In this document: piece after piece, positions 9,433-22,009 of the stretch | How positions within the stretch are numbered: the stretch's first letter is position 1 | How the letters are laid out: each line of letters starts with the position of its first letter | Assembly: GCA_028023455.1 (NCBI GenBank) | Contig: JAQFVV010001034.1 | Span: 1-64,000 of the forward strand | Direction of reading: 5' to 3' | Length of the DNA: 64,000 nt | Origin: Epiperipatus broadwayi | Lineage: Eukaryota; Onychophora; Udeonychophora; Euonychophora; Peripatidae | Made by a program: the position numbers and the translations under genes | The notes under the pieces: model-generated | The model's database searches: none | Told to the model about the DNA's origin: nothing | Seen by the model: the letters and a program-made list of their open reading frames with translations, nothing else

Positions 9433-9575
9433 TAAAATTGTTTGTTTAGAATAACTTCTAATTGGAACAGTTCATTGCTTTCTCACAATCAGTTATTATA
9501 ATGAAATAAATTTGCTTTTTATTATTGTAAGAATTATTTTGAATATATATTATAATAGTTGTCTTAAAAAGTAGA

Positions 9576-10794
9576 GGAAAAAATCCCATAATTTGCAAAA
9601 CACGAAGAAAAAATCTTACATTTGGACTACAAGCTGTATGAGATACCACTGATACTGAAAAAAGGGGTATAAAATTTATAGTATGCAAACTAAATTCAAA
9701 CTAATTTGATTTTTTCAAAATACAGACATATTTAGAAAGTTACTGATACAGACACATGCTTAATTAAAAAAATTCTACATATTGGTATCACAAACTGGTT
9801 ATAATTATTGCAGGTTAAGAAAGAACTATATGATTTGTACATAAGAAATGAGTTGAAGTAAAATAACAATTTCTCAATATGCATCTAGTTATATATAGTA
9901 CATCTAATCACTATTCCACTTCTATCATCTGGGGCTTGTTGGTCCAGGTAGTTTTGCTTTCATGGGTAAAATCAGCTTAACTCAAGCATTCCTTTTGCTT
10001 TATATTATCTTTTATACAGCTCTAAATATTTTTTTAAAAAGCAACTCAAGATTAAATACTATGGTTGGAAAACTTACTAATTTAATGCTGGAAGTAGACT
10101 GGTATTGCTTTCTTCCAGAGTTTAATTTGTTGTTGCTTTCCAAACACACATACACTCACATATGTAAAAGAGCATATTGAATTATTTTTCTGTAGTTAGA
10201 AAGCTTCTTGAAAGGACTAGTTTTTATGGAATAGTATATTGTGTGGACAATCTTTATTCAACAGTTACCATTGTTGTCTTGAAAACTTTTGTAATTAATA
10301 AGGAAAAAAAAGATGTCTTTTTTTCAATTAACAAATTTGAATTGATTAGAGGTTCACATCTTAATCATTAAAATAATTAGATGTCAGTGACATTTGTTAG
10401 ATCAGTCAAATGTCACTAATTAACCACTAAAAAAATTCACGAATAATTTTTGCCTCTGTACTTTAATCAAAAATATATAATTTTTTTTTGTTATTGTTTG
10501 AAAATTCTATTTTAAAAAAAGCTTTCTCAGTCTAACAGATTTTAGTAGTTAGCTGCATATTTTTTATTAAAGTACTTGTTAACGTATATATTGAAAGATT
10601 ATTAATGAACTACTGTTGTTTGATTGTAAACTTAAGTCTTGTAGGATCTGGTTTTGAATCTTATTATTCTTATATTGCAATACTGTTTATAGTTTTCTTT
10701 TCCATTCCAATACGTATATGCATTTATTATCCATACTATGTATTGGACTATTTCCATAACATTTCATTGAATTTTTTTTTTTTTGAATTCAAAC
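9576..10794. other. AT-rich stretch without recognised features
   Basis: Several short frames (for example 9962-10180 and 10605-10823) are hydrophobic, AT-driven and without motifs. I see no gene, RNA or repeat that can be supported. Confidence 0.55.
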
Positions 10795-11597
10795 TGTTTA
10801 AACTTTTCATTCAATATAAATAATACATACAACACACATACTAAGAAAAGCTTGTTTAATACTTTAAAAATAAAAATGTTAAATACATCAACATAGTATG
10901 CTGAACATTCTTTCATTAACTAAAAGTCATACTCGTAGCTATAATTATCCAAGAAGATTGCGAGATTTATAGAAGAATCAGAAAAGTGGACATTTACATA
11001 CAATTTGATTTGCTTATAAGGCAATATGTAATTAGCTTATATTGATTATTTCTTATATATGTAAGTAAAGGGACTTGAACTTAAGATGTTTAGACTATAT
11101 TGGTCCTTTACTCCATCTCAAGCAACCGATATACATGATCGCTCACATGTGAAAAAAAAGTTGATCCCCAATATATGTATTTCATGCAGAACTGGGACTC
11201 ATCAGTTGGGCCAGATCATAATTTCTCACACATATATACAACCCATGCTCAGTTTATATTAAGCTAGCAATTTCTTCAACTTTAGTGGTCAGGCAATGTA
11301 AATGAATTTATTTAAATGAGTCACTTTTTTTGACAGAGGGATGCAGGATTCTTTCTTGTTGATTGTATTTAAATTGTTGGTGATGTGCCAGGCCTCTTTA
11401 ACTTTGTGTTTAGTGTTTCTTTCAGGGCAAACAGTATTCAGTATGAGTATGACTATTAATTGGTTGACAGCATGCTCAGGATACTATATTGATGTATTTA
11501 ACATTTTTATTTTAAAATATTAAACAAGCTTTTCTTAGTATATGTGTTGTATGTATTATTTATATTGAATTAAATTTTTTCTAGAAAAGTTTAAAAC
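10795..11597. mobile_element. foldback element with ~150-bp arms
   Basis: The left arm (about 10795-10945) is the inverse complement of the right arm (about 11430-11597). A well conserved block contains ACTAAGAAAAGCTTGTTTAA on the left and its inverse at 11521-11540. The centre holds a minus-oriented copy of repeat R1 (11060-11290). No transposase frame is visible, so it is non-autonomous or a fortuitous inverted duplication. Confidence 0.65.
11060..11290 (-). repeat. repeat R1 (tRNA-like end), copy 1
   Basis: Same family as 22010-22345, 30860-31255, 39545-39720, 39800-40110 and 56255-56480. The diagnostic string CTGGTTCAGCATGAAATGC is degenerate here on the minus strand near 11183-11201. 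A B-box-like GTTCAAGTCCC occurs on the minus strand near 11071-11081, which suggests a tRNA-derived SINE. Confidence 0.55.
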
Positions 11598-11614
11598 CAT
11601 TGGAATTACATTAA

Positions 11615-12045
11615 ACTTTTCATGTACACTTAACTAATAATAATAACACACAGGTTAATGGTATTATTCTCCTTTCTTCAGATATTGCTGATCTAAGTAG
11701 TAACTGTGCATGCATGGGAATGAAGCCAATGACTTAATTAGATTCATGAATAATGTGTTTAAGCTGATGATTTAACCAACTAGGCTATTCAACCAAAGGT
11801 TACAATCAATAGAAATTCTATAAGTTTATCTATGAGAGTCTTCCTAACTTTTCCATGATTGATTTATGGGGTTGATTGTTCATTGTCAATGACATCTATC
11901 ATTGTGCAGGCCATAAACTCCCAAAGAGAAAAAAGCTACTTTAAATGTGTCATATATTGATCTGTATGTTGTTACTTATAGTTGAATGTATATGGAAGGA
12001 TATAAAGTTTTGACTTTTTCTAAAAAAAGATTTAATAATTGCAAG
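11615..12045. repeat. degenerate copy of foldback family FB3
   Basis: Shares with 19006-19415 and 21172-21872 the segment with ACACAGGTTAATGGTATTATTCTCC near the left and ATAGTTGAATGTATATGGAA plus TTTTTCTAAAAAAAG near the right. It is more diverged than the others and no longer shows continuous arms. Confidence 0.5.
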
Positions 12046-13967
12046 TAAAATGCCACCATCACAAACTTAGCATTTATAAGATTAGAAATAGGATGCAAAA
12101 GGCAATCTCAGGCTCAGTACCCACAAGATTAGCACAACTTCCTCATACGTTGTGAAGATCACATGATATTACAGTCATTTTTTTAGTGAGCACATCAACA
12201 TTCATTATTTCAACTCAGATTAACCTGGGAGCTTCTGCCTGATAATGGATGTTTTACTAATCAGCTTTGTGGATGATCTAAGGACCAGTTATCCAAAAGA
12301 AAAATACTAACCCTGCTTATGATTTGAAATTTTTTCCCAAGGTTTTCCAGACCTTGACTAAGCTCCTAGGCCAATCATTATAAATGTATGTGTCTTCATT
12401 ATTATGATAACCATGTAACAATGCTCAAAACAATATACAGCATTTTTTGTATAGATATTGTCCAAACTGGCACACTTTTGAGAGTAAAAATTAGCTTCAA
12501 AACTATATATATATATTAGCCTTTCTATTTGTTATATTATTGTATGGATGTTGTTAAAGGTCAATTTCAGTAAAAAATTTAAATTTTATGTAATAATTGA
12601 TAAAAAAACTATTATTTAATTTATAGAAGTTAAATTAATTGTTTCATGTTAAATTTGAGTTAATTTTCTTTAGATAGTTATAATTTATATAATTTATAAT
12701 TTTGTATTATAAATTGTACTATTTATTTTTAAAATAAAAAAGTAAATAATAGTTAAAATTATATAAATTATTTTTAATCAATAATTATGGTAATTAAAAT
12801 TAATATTTCTTACATATAGTTTAAAATCTTTAAAAAGCGCATGTGCATTAGCCTGATCGCTAATTTACAATTACAATTTATTAACAAAGCGCTATGTAAA
12901 TAAATATCTTATTATATAATAATACATTTGAAAATTATTACTTATTTGTTATTTTAACTATATTTATTAATTAATAATAAAATAAATGGGGAGTGAGATG
13001 TGTGTTAGTAGATGTGTGCCCACATTTATTCAATAATAACGAAATTTACTTGTTAAAATAGTCACTGTGTTAATTGTATAAATAATAATTTTTTTTAACA
13101 ATATAAATATCATAAAAGTTCATTAAATCAATAATTAGAATAATAGTGTAAATCATAAAAGGTCTTAAAATTTGATTTTAAATAAAGATTATTTTCTTAT
13201 TAAAATATAATTTAAATTTTGCATTATTAAAATTGATAAATATTGATTTAATAATATTAGTTTTAATTTATTTTTAAAATTGTGTTCATTTTATCCAGAC
13301 ATCTGAAGGTAATTAACCAATCAAATATTGTAAAATCTTGCTTATAAATAGGGATAAGCAGGCGATAAAACAATAAATTATTTTTTTCTCTAAAAATTTA
13401 AGTGTAAATTTATTAAAATTTTATTACTTTTAGTAGTAAAAGTTTAATAGTAATAATTCTAAATATGTGGGAATTAATTTTAAGAAGTTTGTTAATAAAG
13501 TTCATCATGGAGTAAGAAATAAATTATCCTCATTGGTTCTCTACATATGCTGACTACAAACTTATGATAATGATTGGAACAGAACTTCATTCTTTTGGAT
13601 AAAATGTACTTCAACAAAAGAAACTGCATACTACTAAAACATTTTGGCTTAAAATGAAAGGCAGATGTATGAAACTTATTTCTTAATAATTTTTATATAC
13701 CATATGATAGAAAACATTTTCTGCTAACTTATCTTTATTAATGATAAAGATAATTATATTTGTTATTAATATTTAAAGCTATGAATTTATTTATGACAAT
13801 ATTAAGCTGATAATTGCATAAGAGAAAAATATGTTGCAGTTTAAGTATTATTGAAAAGTTAATAATTACTGACTTTAATATAATTTAGATATTTGTAATT
13901 TATTAACTATTTTAAATATTAATTTGTAGAAGGGGCAATATTAGAATTTCTAATTCTACAAGTATAT
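12046..13967. other. AT-rich stretch without recognised features
   Basis: Composition is extremely AT-rich, especially 12480-13500. No frame, RNA or repeat family was recognised. Confidence 0.6.
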
Positions 13968-14066
13968 CAGTGAGGATTGCCAATTCCTCAACAAGCTTTG
14001 TGTTAAATGCTTAGCCAGAGAAAGCATTTAACACAAAGCTTGTTGAGGAATTGGCAATTCTCACTG
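13968..14066. repeat. near-perfect 45-bp inverted repeat (hairpin)
   Basis: The left arm 13968-14012 pairs with the right arm 14022-14066 around a 9-nt loop (14013-14021). Only one of 45 positions differs, and that one would still pair as G-U in plus-strand RNA. It could be a small RNA precursor, a foldback remnant or a recent inverted duplication. No tail or flanking duplication decides this. Confidence 0.85.
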
Positions 14067-14330
14067 TTTATAACTTACAAGCTTAAGAGAATAGGGTCAT
14101 GTGATCTATGACTCTTATTTTGACTACAAGTATATATTTTGAGATGTAAAGAAAAAAATGATACTTAAAAAAAGATATAGTAAAATGTATTTACTAAATT
14201 GTGAAATAATCATATAAATGACATAGAAAAAAGAATGAACTCGTGTTACAAGAACTTATTATAGTTGATAAATAAATTAATTTGGATTTTTATTTATATT
14301 GTTAAATTATGTCATAAAATTATAATGTCA

Positions 14331-14664
14331 TTCAAGCCAATTGTGCAAACGCTTTGCGAGTGTTAAATAATAAATGAATACCCTATGATATATATGATTA
14401 AGTTTCAGTTGGAATGACGCTTAGTAAATTCTAGAAAATTTCATCGGCATCATTCATTCAGACATTGTATATAGTAATTTAAAGTGACTGTTATATTGTC
14501 ACACCTTCTGTGCCAGTACTTCAGATTTGCTCATATATAAATATTTGAGTCGTAGGAATAAGAAGGATTCTTTTTATTCCTGCATAAATTCTATATCTTG
14601 TATTGGTCAGAGGGTATTCATTTATTATTTAACACTCGCAAAGGATTTGCACAATTGGCTTGAA
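14331..14664. mobile_element. MITE with ~54-bp terminal inverted repeats
   Basis: A 334-bp unit whose left terminus 14331-14384 (starting TTCAAGCCAATTGTGCAAA) is the inverse complement of 14611-14664 with few mismatches. The interior has no coding capacity. No clear target duplication is seen, so the superfamily is undetermined. Confidence 0.75.
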
Positions 14665-14669
14665 AGGCC

Positions 14670-17471
14670 GATATGAATGTAATTACAAATTGTATACAGA
14701 TGCTATAAAAATAAATGCTTAGTCATAAATAATGGTGAAAAGCATGGGGGTGTGGAAAAAAGAAAAAAAAATTTCTTCTTTCAAGCATTAGTTGGTCATG
14801 ATGTCATCATGGAAATCATACTCCCAACTAAGTGTTGTGATTTTTTTATTTATTTCAAGGAGTTGAAGAAAAGTTTTTCTTTGTATTATTTTATTTAAAT
14901 TTACTATAATATTAATATAGTATGAAGTAGTTAAACTTATTTATTTTATATATTGTTTTAGATTTAAGTATTTAAATTTTTTTTGTATAAAAATTTGTTT
15001 TCTTGATTATAATTTTATAACATGGAAAAGATGATATTTACAAGATAGTAAGTGATAATAAACATAAATTATTATGATTAAAGTAATATTTCAATAAAAT
15101 ATAAGTTATTGGTGTCTAATTTAAAGCCCACAATTAGATAAATAAAGATGTGTGATATTTATAATGTATAAATTTAAATGAAAGTATATGACAAAGAATT
15201 AAATTGGTTTATTATAATATTAGTATGTTTGTATAATAGTGTCTTATTAATCTTGTCACAAATTAAAGATAAATCATTTATTATATTTATGATAAATTCT
15301 ATCATAAAACTATTTGTTTGGTTTTAGTCTTCTTGATATGCTAAAAGTATCATAATGAATTAATGATAAGTTTAGATGTTATGAGAGAAATAATGTATTA
15401 TATTTTATGTGATGTATCTCATATGGAGTGTCAGATTTTTAAGCAGTGACACAGGAAAGTATATCTATTTAAAATCCTGTAGTGTTGTCAATGTGTTTAT
15501 TCAGGTTAAATATGATAAAGTATAGAGTAAGACGGAGTATTTGTGATATAATGGATAGTGATATTTTCTAAAATCTATAAGAACTTGAAATAATAGCCAT
15601 GATAGAAAATGAAGATAGACACAGTATGATTTGTGACCTTAAGTTACATTTAGTCCATAATAACTTTTATTATAATTTTATAAAGATACCCATCCCAAAC
15701 TCACCATCACAAAAAGTTGCATTGGTATAAATGTCATATGAATGAATTAAAGATATAGGTAATGGTAATAACTAAACTTTCAAACAGTGAGAAGATATGT
15801 TAATTTATTGCAAGAATGATAAAATATGGAACAAATAGAATATTAAAGAGTATAAGAAGAGATATTTTGTCAATGTTTTATTTGATATATGAGATCAAAA
15901 TACAAAATGAGAGTATAAGGTATAAGTGATATAATATTGAAAGAATACCTGATATTTATTTTTATTATTGTGTGTACTGGAATAAAATGCTATATCTTAC
16001 TATTTAAAATAATCAAATATTTGTTTTATTAAATAAGTTATAGAATTGTAATTAGATAATAATATTGTATAAAGGGTAAAAGTGAAGGAGTTACAATGTA
16101 AATGAATATATTTATGAAATATTTGTAATTTGATGAAAATATTATTTGTATATTTTTTAAAAATATAATAAGAAATATATTAATGATAATACTGGATCCA
16201 ATTTGTAATTTACTTCAGATTGAAGTATGAATTATTTTAGTTTATTATAAACACCTGTAGAGGTCACTACTATCGCATTTTACACGCATATTCTCGAGGT
16301 ACTTATAACCACTTAGTTAATTTTACTTTATAAAGTTTTTTATAGTATTTTAAATATTGTTCATTAGATCTAAGATATTTGTAAATTATTTTTAAATTTG
16401 TAAGCTCTTTCTATAATCAATGTTCATGTTTGTTTTAAATTAATGTCTCATTTCTTGTTCCCAAGTCTATTATCGATTATCCTTGCCACACATATTTTGT
16501 AATGATTGAATATATTTGGAATTGTTGCACATAACTTGAGATAAGATAATAGATAAGAAAAATACGATAATTATTCAAGACATTTGGTATTGTATTTAAA
16601 AATATTAATTTAAATTTTCTACATCATTCATTCTCAGTGATTATAAGTGAAGAGTTGAATAATTAACAATGCCATATAAGAATAGGAATAATTGATTCAT
16701 AATCCATTGTGATAGTAAATTATTTTGAAATTAATTATGGTAATTAATAGTGTTATAAGTGTTGGTTAATAATATATATATATAATAGTCAATTTATAAG
16801 AAAAGTTAGTTCGTTTAAAGATGAGGAAGTCATTGTTATATTTATTTCTTAATTATTTTAATTGCAGTTGGATGTCAAATCCCTCTCTATATTTAGTTAT
16901 GCAGATTAACTTATCCATTTAAGGAACAATATTTACCTGAGATGTTTATTTATTTAAGGAATGTTAGTAAACAATATCACATAAATATTTCAGGCATTTT
17001 ATAATTCAACTTGAGACTTTTATCTATTATTTAATAGATTCATTATTTATTTATGAATAATTAAATATTTGGAGTGTTTATTAATTTAACAGAGACTTTT
17101 TGATTTCTCATTGAGGTTTTAAATGAAAGAAATATCTGCTTCATATGTTATTGTTATTGTAGTTTAATACTATATAATTATTTACATGGTAAACACTGTG
17201 ATTTTAAAATCAAGAAGCATCATGGTCTTTCTTATCAAACACTAGATAATTCTTGAGATATCATTTAGGGTTATTTTGAGAACAGTGTGAATATGGGAAT
17301 GTGTGTGTGAATTCTTATTTTATTTTACCATGAGCCTCTTATCCAAATATTGTAAAGCCATCAACCAATTCAACAGTTTTTGTAGCTAAAGAAAAATACT
17401 TAGAATGATCAAATTACAGGTCTAGGCATCCGTTTGTTGATGGTAGCTACCTACAACTGTAGATTACTTTT
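14670..17471. other. AT-rich stretch without recognised features
   Basis: About 2.8 kb with no frame longer than expected by chance, no tRNA-like boxes and no repeat I can match elsewhere in the window. Confidence 0.6.
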
Positions 17472-17661
17472 AAACAGGCAAAACTCTCCATATAGTAGTG
17501 CCACCCTGTGCCAACCAGAATAATCAATGGATGCCAGAAGGCTTGTGCATAAAATCCCTATCTAATGCCTACTTATCCAATATCCCCAGACCTAGTTTCT
17601 GGCTTGTGGCTTCGTCAGTGAGGAGCCTTGGATCTGAGAGCACTGCACCTAGATCTTAGGA
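17472..17661 (+). repeat. foldback family FB1, arm copy 1 (tandem)
   Basis: Starts AAACAGGCAAAACTCTCCAT and runs through CAATGGATGCCAGAAGGC to CCTAGATCTTAGGATC. The same sequence occurs in both arms of the complete foldback at 38346-38781. Here it is a single arm followed 40 bp later by a second copy in the same orientation. Confidence 0.8.
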
Positions 17662-17705
17662 TCTCACATGGTCACCATCTCTTATACTAGCACATAACTG
17701 TTATT

Positions 17706-17901
17706 AAACAGGCAAGTCTCCATACAGCAGTGCTACCCTGTGCCAACCAGAGTAATCAATGGATGCCAGAAGGCTTGTGCATAAAATTCCTATCTAGTGC
17801 CTACTCATCCAAGATCCCCAGACTAGTTTCTGGCTTGTGGCCTTCGTCAGTGAGGAGCTTTGGATCTGAGAGCACTACACCTAGATCTTAGGAGATGGCG
17901 A
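17706..17901 (+). repeat. foldback family FB1, arm copy 2 (tandem)
   Basis: Direct repeat of 17472-17661 with few differences. The sequence between the two copies carries the outer FB1 border (TGGTCACCATCTCTTATACT), also found inverted next to other FB1 copies as GTGATCATGTGATGTTTA. Confidence 0.8.
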
Positions 17902-19005
17902 TCATGTGATGTTTAGTAGATTACTTTTGAGGGAAGGCAGGCTGTGTGAGTTGGAACAACTATATAATATTAGATGGAATGTTGCCATACTTTGTGAAGT
18001 TCGAATAAAAGGTGAAGAGTCAATTGATTTGTAAAATGGACATGTACTTTAAGGTAAAAGTGCATGTACTGGAAGCATAAGGGAATATACATTTGCTTAA
18101 GACAAACCATTTTGTTTTCACTATAGCAAGATCTTTGGATTGAACTTTTTAATATGCTTTAAGACAAATATGAAACTTGATGAGTGCCATGATTATTAGA
18201 TATAAATAAGAATAGTTCTATGCAAAATGAGATAGTCATCAAGTTATATGTTATAAATCAGAGCAGCTCAATTGTAGCACCAACTACTGTGAGCGTAAAT
18301 GGTCAGTGATTCTCAAGTGATAAATGCTCTGTAATCTCCGTTATCAGAACAGTTTTAAATCAATAAAGACTTGGGGTTCAAAACTGAAACTAGTTTCAGG
18401 CTTTTAATTTGACAGTAAAAGACGCATTAAAGAGGTGGTCAAATGTATAACTGTATTAATGTCTGCTTCGAATCCTAAATCCTCATTTATTAAAAGTCAG
18501 AATCTGATGTGGCAATTAAAATGCACTATTATTGATAAGCATTGATCATTTAAACTTACACATTATTAACTTAAAGTAGAGAACATTTCCTGCTTACATT
18601 ATATTGTAGTAAGGTGAAGAATTATATGGTATTGCATTGGTGTCTTTATATAAATTATTTGGGGAAAAAAGATTAATCTTTCCATCTCCTCTTTCTCTAC
18701 TCTTTTTCATTAATTTTCAAAAAGGTCCATTATATAATCTTACCATTAATTCTCTGGAAGAAGCTGCAAGGGACAATTTGTACTTCCATTCTATTGACTA
18801 AACCTCAAAATCTGTTCTGGGATATTCAGCTCCAAGTTAACCATATCGGGCCAAAATGATCCTTTAAATCAGATTGGGATAAATTTAGCCATTGCTATGA
18901 TGAATAGTGCTATATATTATCATTTTATTTTTAATTTATTTTAATTTTGTTATATATTTTTTTCATTTATTATTAATGTGTTCTATTTTATTTTAATTTT
19001 ATTAA
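17902..19005. other. AT-rich stretch without recognised features
   Basis: Somewhat more mixed composition than the neighbours between 18240 and 18880, but no long frame, no family match and no RNA signature was found. Confidence 0.5.
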
Positions 19006-19415
19006 AATGTCTTTAGAAAAATTTAACTTTATTTAAATATTCCAAATACATTCATCTGTTAGGTTAGTATATGCACAATGTTTCGAAAGGTATTATTCTT
19101 CCCTCTTCTTCAGGGGTTGCTGTCCTGACAAGTGACAGAAACTAGTATGGGATTCGAACCTGGACTTTTAGATTTTTGAGTATTGAATTTTAAGGTAATG
19201 CTATAACCAAATGAACAGAGCATTACCTTAAAATTAAATACTCAAGAATCTAAGGGAATCCCATGCTAGTACTGTCAGGCCAGCAACACCTGAAGAAGAG
19301 GGGAGAATAATACCTCTCAAAATGTTGTGCATATACTAACCTGTTTGATGTGCTATTACTAACAGTTGAATATATTGGGAATATTTAAATAAAGTTAAAT
19401 TTTTCTAAAGACATT
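19006..19415. mobile_element. foldback FB3 with tRNA-like B box in its arms
   Basis: Two 197-bp arms (19006-19202 and 19219-19415) around a 16-nt loop. The minus strand of the left arm contains GGTTCGAATCC (19160-19150), an exact Pol III B box, with an A-box-like TGGTTATAGCATTACC upstream on that strand. It therefore looks like an inverted duplication of a tRNA-derived SINE. Related copies are at 21172-21872 and 11615-12045. Sequence similar to the FB3 border continues to about 19455. Confidence 0.75.
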
Positions 19416-19455
19416 CAATACACATATTAGATGATGGAAATAGTCCAATATAAAA

Positions 19456-20100
19456 ATACAATTATTATTTATTTGTCTCATTTATTATTATAATCTATTT
19501 TATTTTAATCATATTTTCTATTTCTTATTTATTTTTCTCATTTGTATTAATATGTTGTATTTTATTTTAATTTTATTATTTTTTTCATTTATATTTATGT
19601 GTTATATTTTTCTTCATATTTTTTCTCATTTATTGTTAACGTATTAATAATGTTTAATTAATAATTTATTCTGTCTGGTGAACTTTTAATAGCTAAACGA
19701 ATTTTGTTAATTTTATTTCTAATTTTAATTAACAAAATACATATGGAGGCAGCGTCTTGACATATTAAGCGTTAATAAAGAAAAATTATCATACTTTATT
19801 TTTAACACAATTTATTTTTATTGTGAGAATGTTACAATTTTATTTAATTAATTGCTTTACATAATTTAGCAGATGTCTTGAAAATAATTTTTTTTTTTTT
19901 TTTAGTTCTTACAATTTTTAGCTATTTTAGGATTTCTTGTCAAATTATTAACTTTAATTACTTTTATTACTTTTCAGCTGAAAAACAAAACTAAATATAA
20001 CTTTATTTTAAAAACATCAAAATTTGTGAACTTTCTCAAATAAAATTTTTTTTTTTTAATTTTTCTGATATATTTGTTCTATTTTTCATTGCTAACACTA
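19456..20100. other. AT-rich stretch without recognised features
   Basis: Dominated by T- and A-rich runs, including long T-tracts near 19890 and 20050. No feature is supported. Confidence 0.6.
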
Positions 20101-20104
20101 GATG

Positions 20105-20850
20105 AATAAGTTTGCACATGATATGGCTTTTATAGCTGAAGATGTTAAATGTCTTTAGAATATGTTGAATAAATTGGAGAAAGGATGTATGGAATATGGA
20201 ATGAAGATTAATGTTGAGAAGACTATGGGTTTGTGGATAGGGAGGAATGCAAACAGACTGAAAATTGGAAATCTATGATAATATAGTTGAAGGGATAAAG
20301 TGATTTAGATATTTGGGTAGATGATTGAGGATGGAAGAAGTGAAGATGAAAGAAGAATACAATTGGCAAAGGAGACGTTTACTAACAGAAAGAAATATTT
20401 TGTGGACATTTGAAAAGATAATTAAAGATGAATTAAATGCTGTATGTGGGGTGTACTATTGTATGGTTGTGAAACATGAACTCAGTAATAAAATTAGGAA
20501 CAGATTTGGAAGCCTTTGAGATGAGGTTATGGAGAAGAACGGAAAAAATTAATTGGATGAATAAAATAACAAATGAAGAAGTTTTGAAAAGAGTAAATGG
20601 AAAAAAATTGATGGAAGAAATTAGAAATAGAATAGAAACTGGATTGGACATATATTAGGAAGAAAGTATAGTTTAAAATGAAAGATGTTTTGGAGAGAAT
20701 GGTAAGTCAAAACAAGAAAAAAAGGATGGAAAATATTGACATTGCTTAATGATATGAGACATGGCAAGAATTGCATGGAATTGAAGAGCTGGATAATGAA
20801 GAAAAAAAATTGGCAAAATGGATGAATTGGTAATACGATTCCTCTCTGGA
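20105..20850 (+). pseudogene. RTE-like LINE: C-terminal reverse transcriptase remnant
   Basis: Three-frame reading gives the C-terminal half of a non-LTR reverse transcriptase. A degraded catalytic box appears as FAHDMAFIAE (usually Y/F-A-D-D) at 20110. It is followed by a thumb region with KINVEKT, YLG (around 20315), a C-terminal YGCE-type motif and NEEVLKR near 20573. Stops and frameshifts interrupt it throughout, and the second key Asp context (A-D-D to A-H-D) is altered. It matches in order the longer copy at 57560-59015. The clade call RTE is from general resemblance only. Confidence 0.7.
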
Positions 20851-21171
20851 CTTGTCCATTGGACAGAATACTGTTGATTGATTGAACACTAAATAGTATT
20901 TGTGGAGAGTGAAGGTGTACTAACGAAAATGGTTAAGGGAGTTTGTTAAACTCTTAAAAAAGTGAGAGTATTACAATTAAAATTAAAGCAATGAATATAG
21001 AGATCAAAAGCACCATTACGTTAGAACGTGTTAATGATAAACTAATAGTGTATAAAGGAAATATTACAATTTGGTTTATTAGTGCCAAACTTTTTGAATT
21101 GACAACTTGAATCCATTTCAAGTAAATAAATTAATAATTTGTATTTTCCTGATGGTTTGTGATGATGCCAT

Positions 21172-21872
21172 GTACTTATATGATGTGTTGGACTACTTTC
21201 ACCATCTAACAATAAATATTGAATGTCTTTAGAAAATGTTTTCAACTTTATACATCTGTTAGTAAAAGCAGACATGTTAATATACATATTATGTTTTGAG
21301 TGATATTATTCTCTTCTTTTTAAGGGTTGCTGGATTACCAGTGACAGCATTAACACAGGAATCAAACCTGGATCTTTAGATTTTTGAATATTGAATTTTA
21401 AGGGAATGCTCTAACCGAACGTTTCTGCCAAAGACAGCAGTCCATAGAAATTTCACATACCTTATCTATGCTGCTGCTCCTGATTTCTTCACTTTTTCTT
21501 AAATATCTGGAAACCATTAATCAACTTTGTTTTTAGAAAAAAGTGGAGAAATTAGAAGGATCCTCATAGATAAGTATATAAAATTTCTACTGATTGTTGC
21601 CTTTGGCAGAATAGTTTAATTGATTAGAGCTTTATCTTAAAATTCAATATCCAAGAATCTAAATGTCCAGGTTTAATTCTCATGCTAGTACTGCTAACAA
21701 CACCTGAAGAAGCGAGAATAATATCACTTGAAACATGTATATACTAACCTGTGTGCTATTTCTAACAGTTGAATGTAATTGGAAAATTTAAATAAAGTTT
21801 AAAAACTTTTTTTCTAAAGTCATTCACTATTTAATGTTAAATGATGGAAATAGTTCAACATATAAATACAAC
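21172..21872. mobile_element. foldback FB3, longer copy
   Basis: Outer arms (about 21172-21440 and 21600-21872) are inverse complements and match the arms of 19006-19415. The centre, about 160 bp (21440-21600), is absent from the 19-kb copy. It includes a piece (CCTCATAGATAAGTATATAA) that recurs in diverged form near 55340-55380. Confidence 0.65.
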
Positions 21873-22009
21873 ACTAATGATTATTATGAATCATCCAATA
21901 AGCTGGATATTATGATAGCACTCCAGTTTAGATATAAACATTAAATGTAAATTTATCACATGGAATAATTCAATTTTACTTATTTTCATGTGCTATAGAT
22001 TTTTAAAGA

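Larger units (their letters stand above)
8440..9575 (+). repeat. interspersed repeat R3, copy B, interrupted by mariner
   Basis: Homologous to 6590-6975. The left part is 8440-8619 and the right part 9433-9575; between them lies an 813-bp mariner. After removing the insertion and one TA, the join matches copy A around 6818-6832. Confidence 0.7.
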
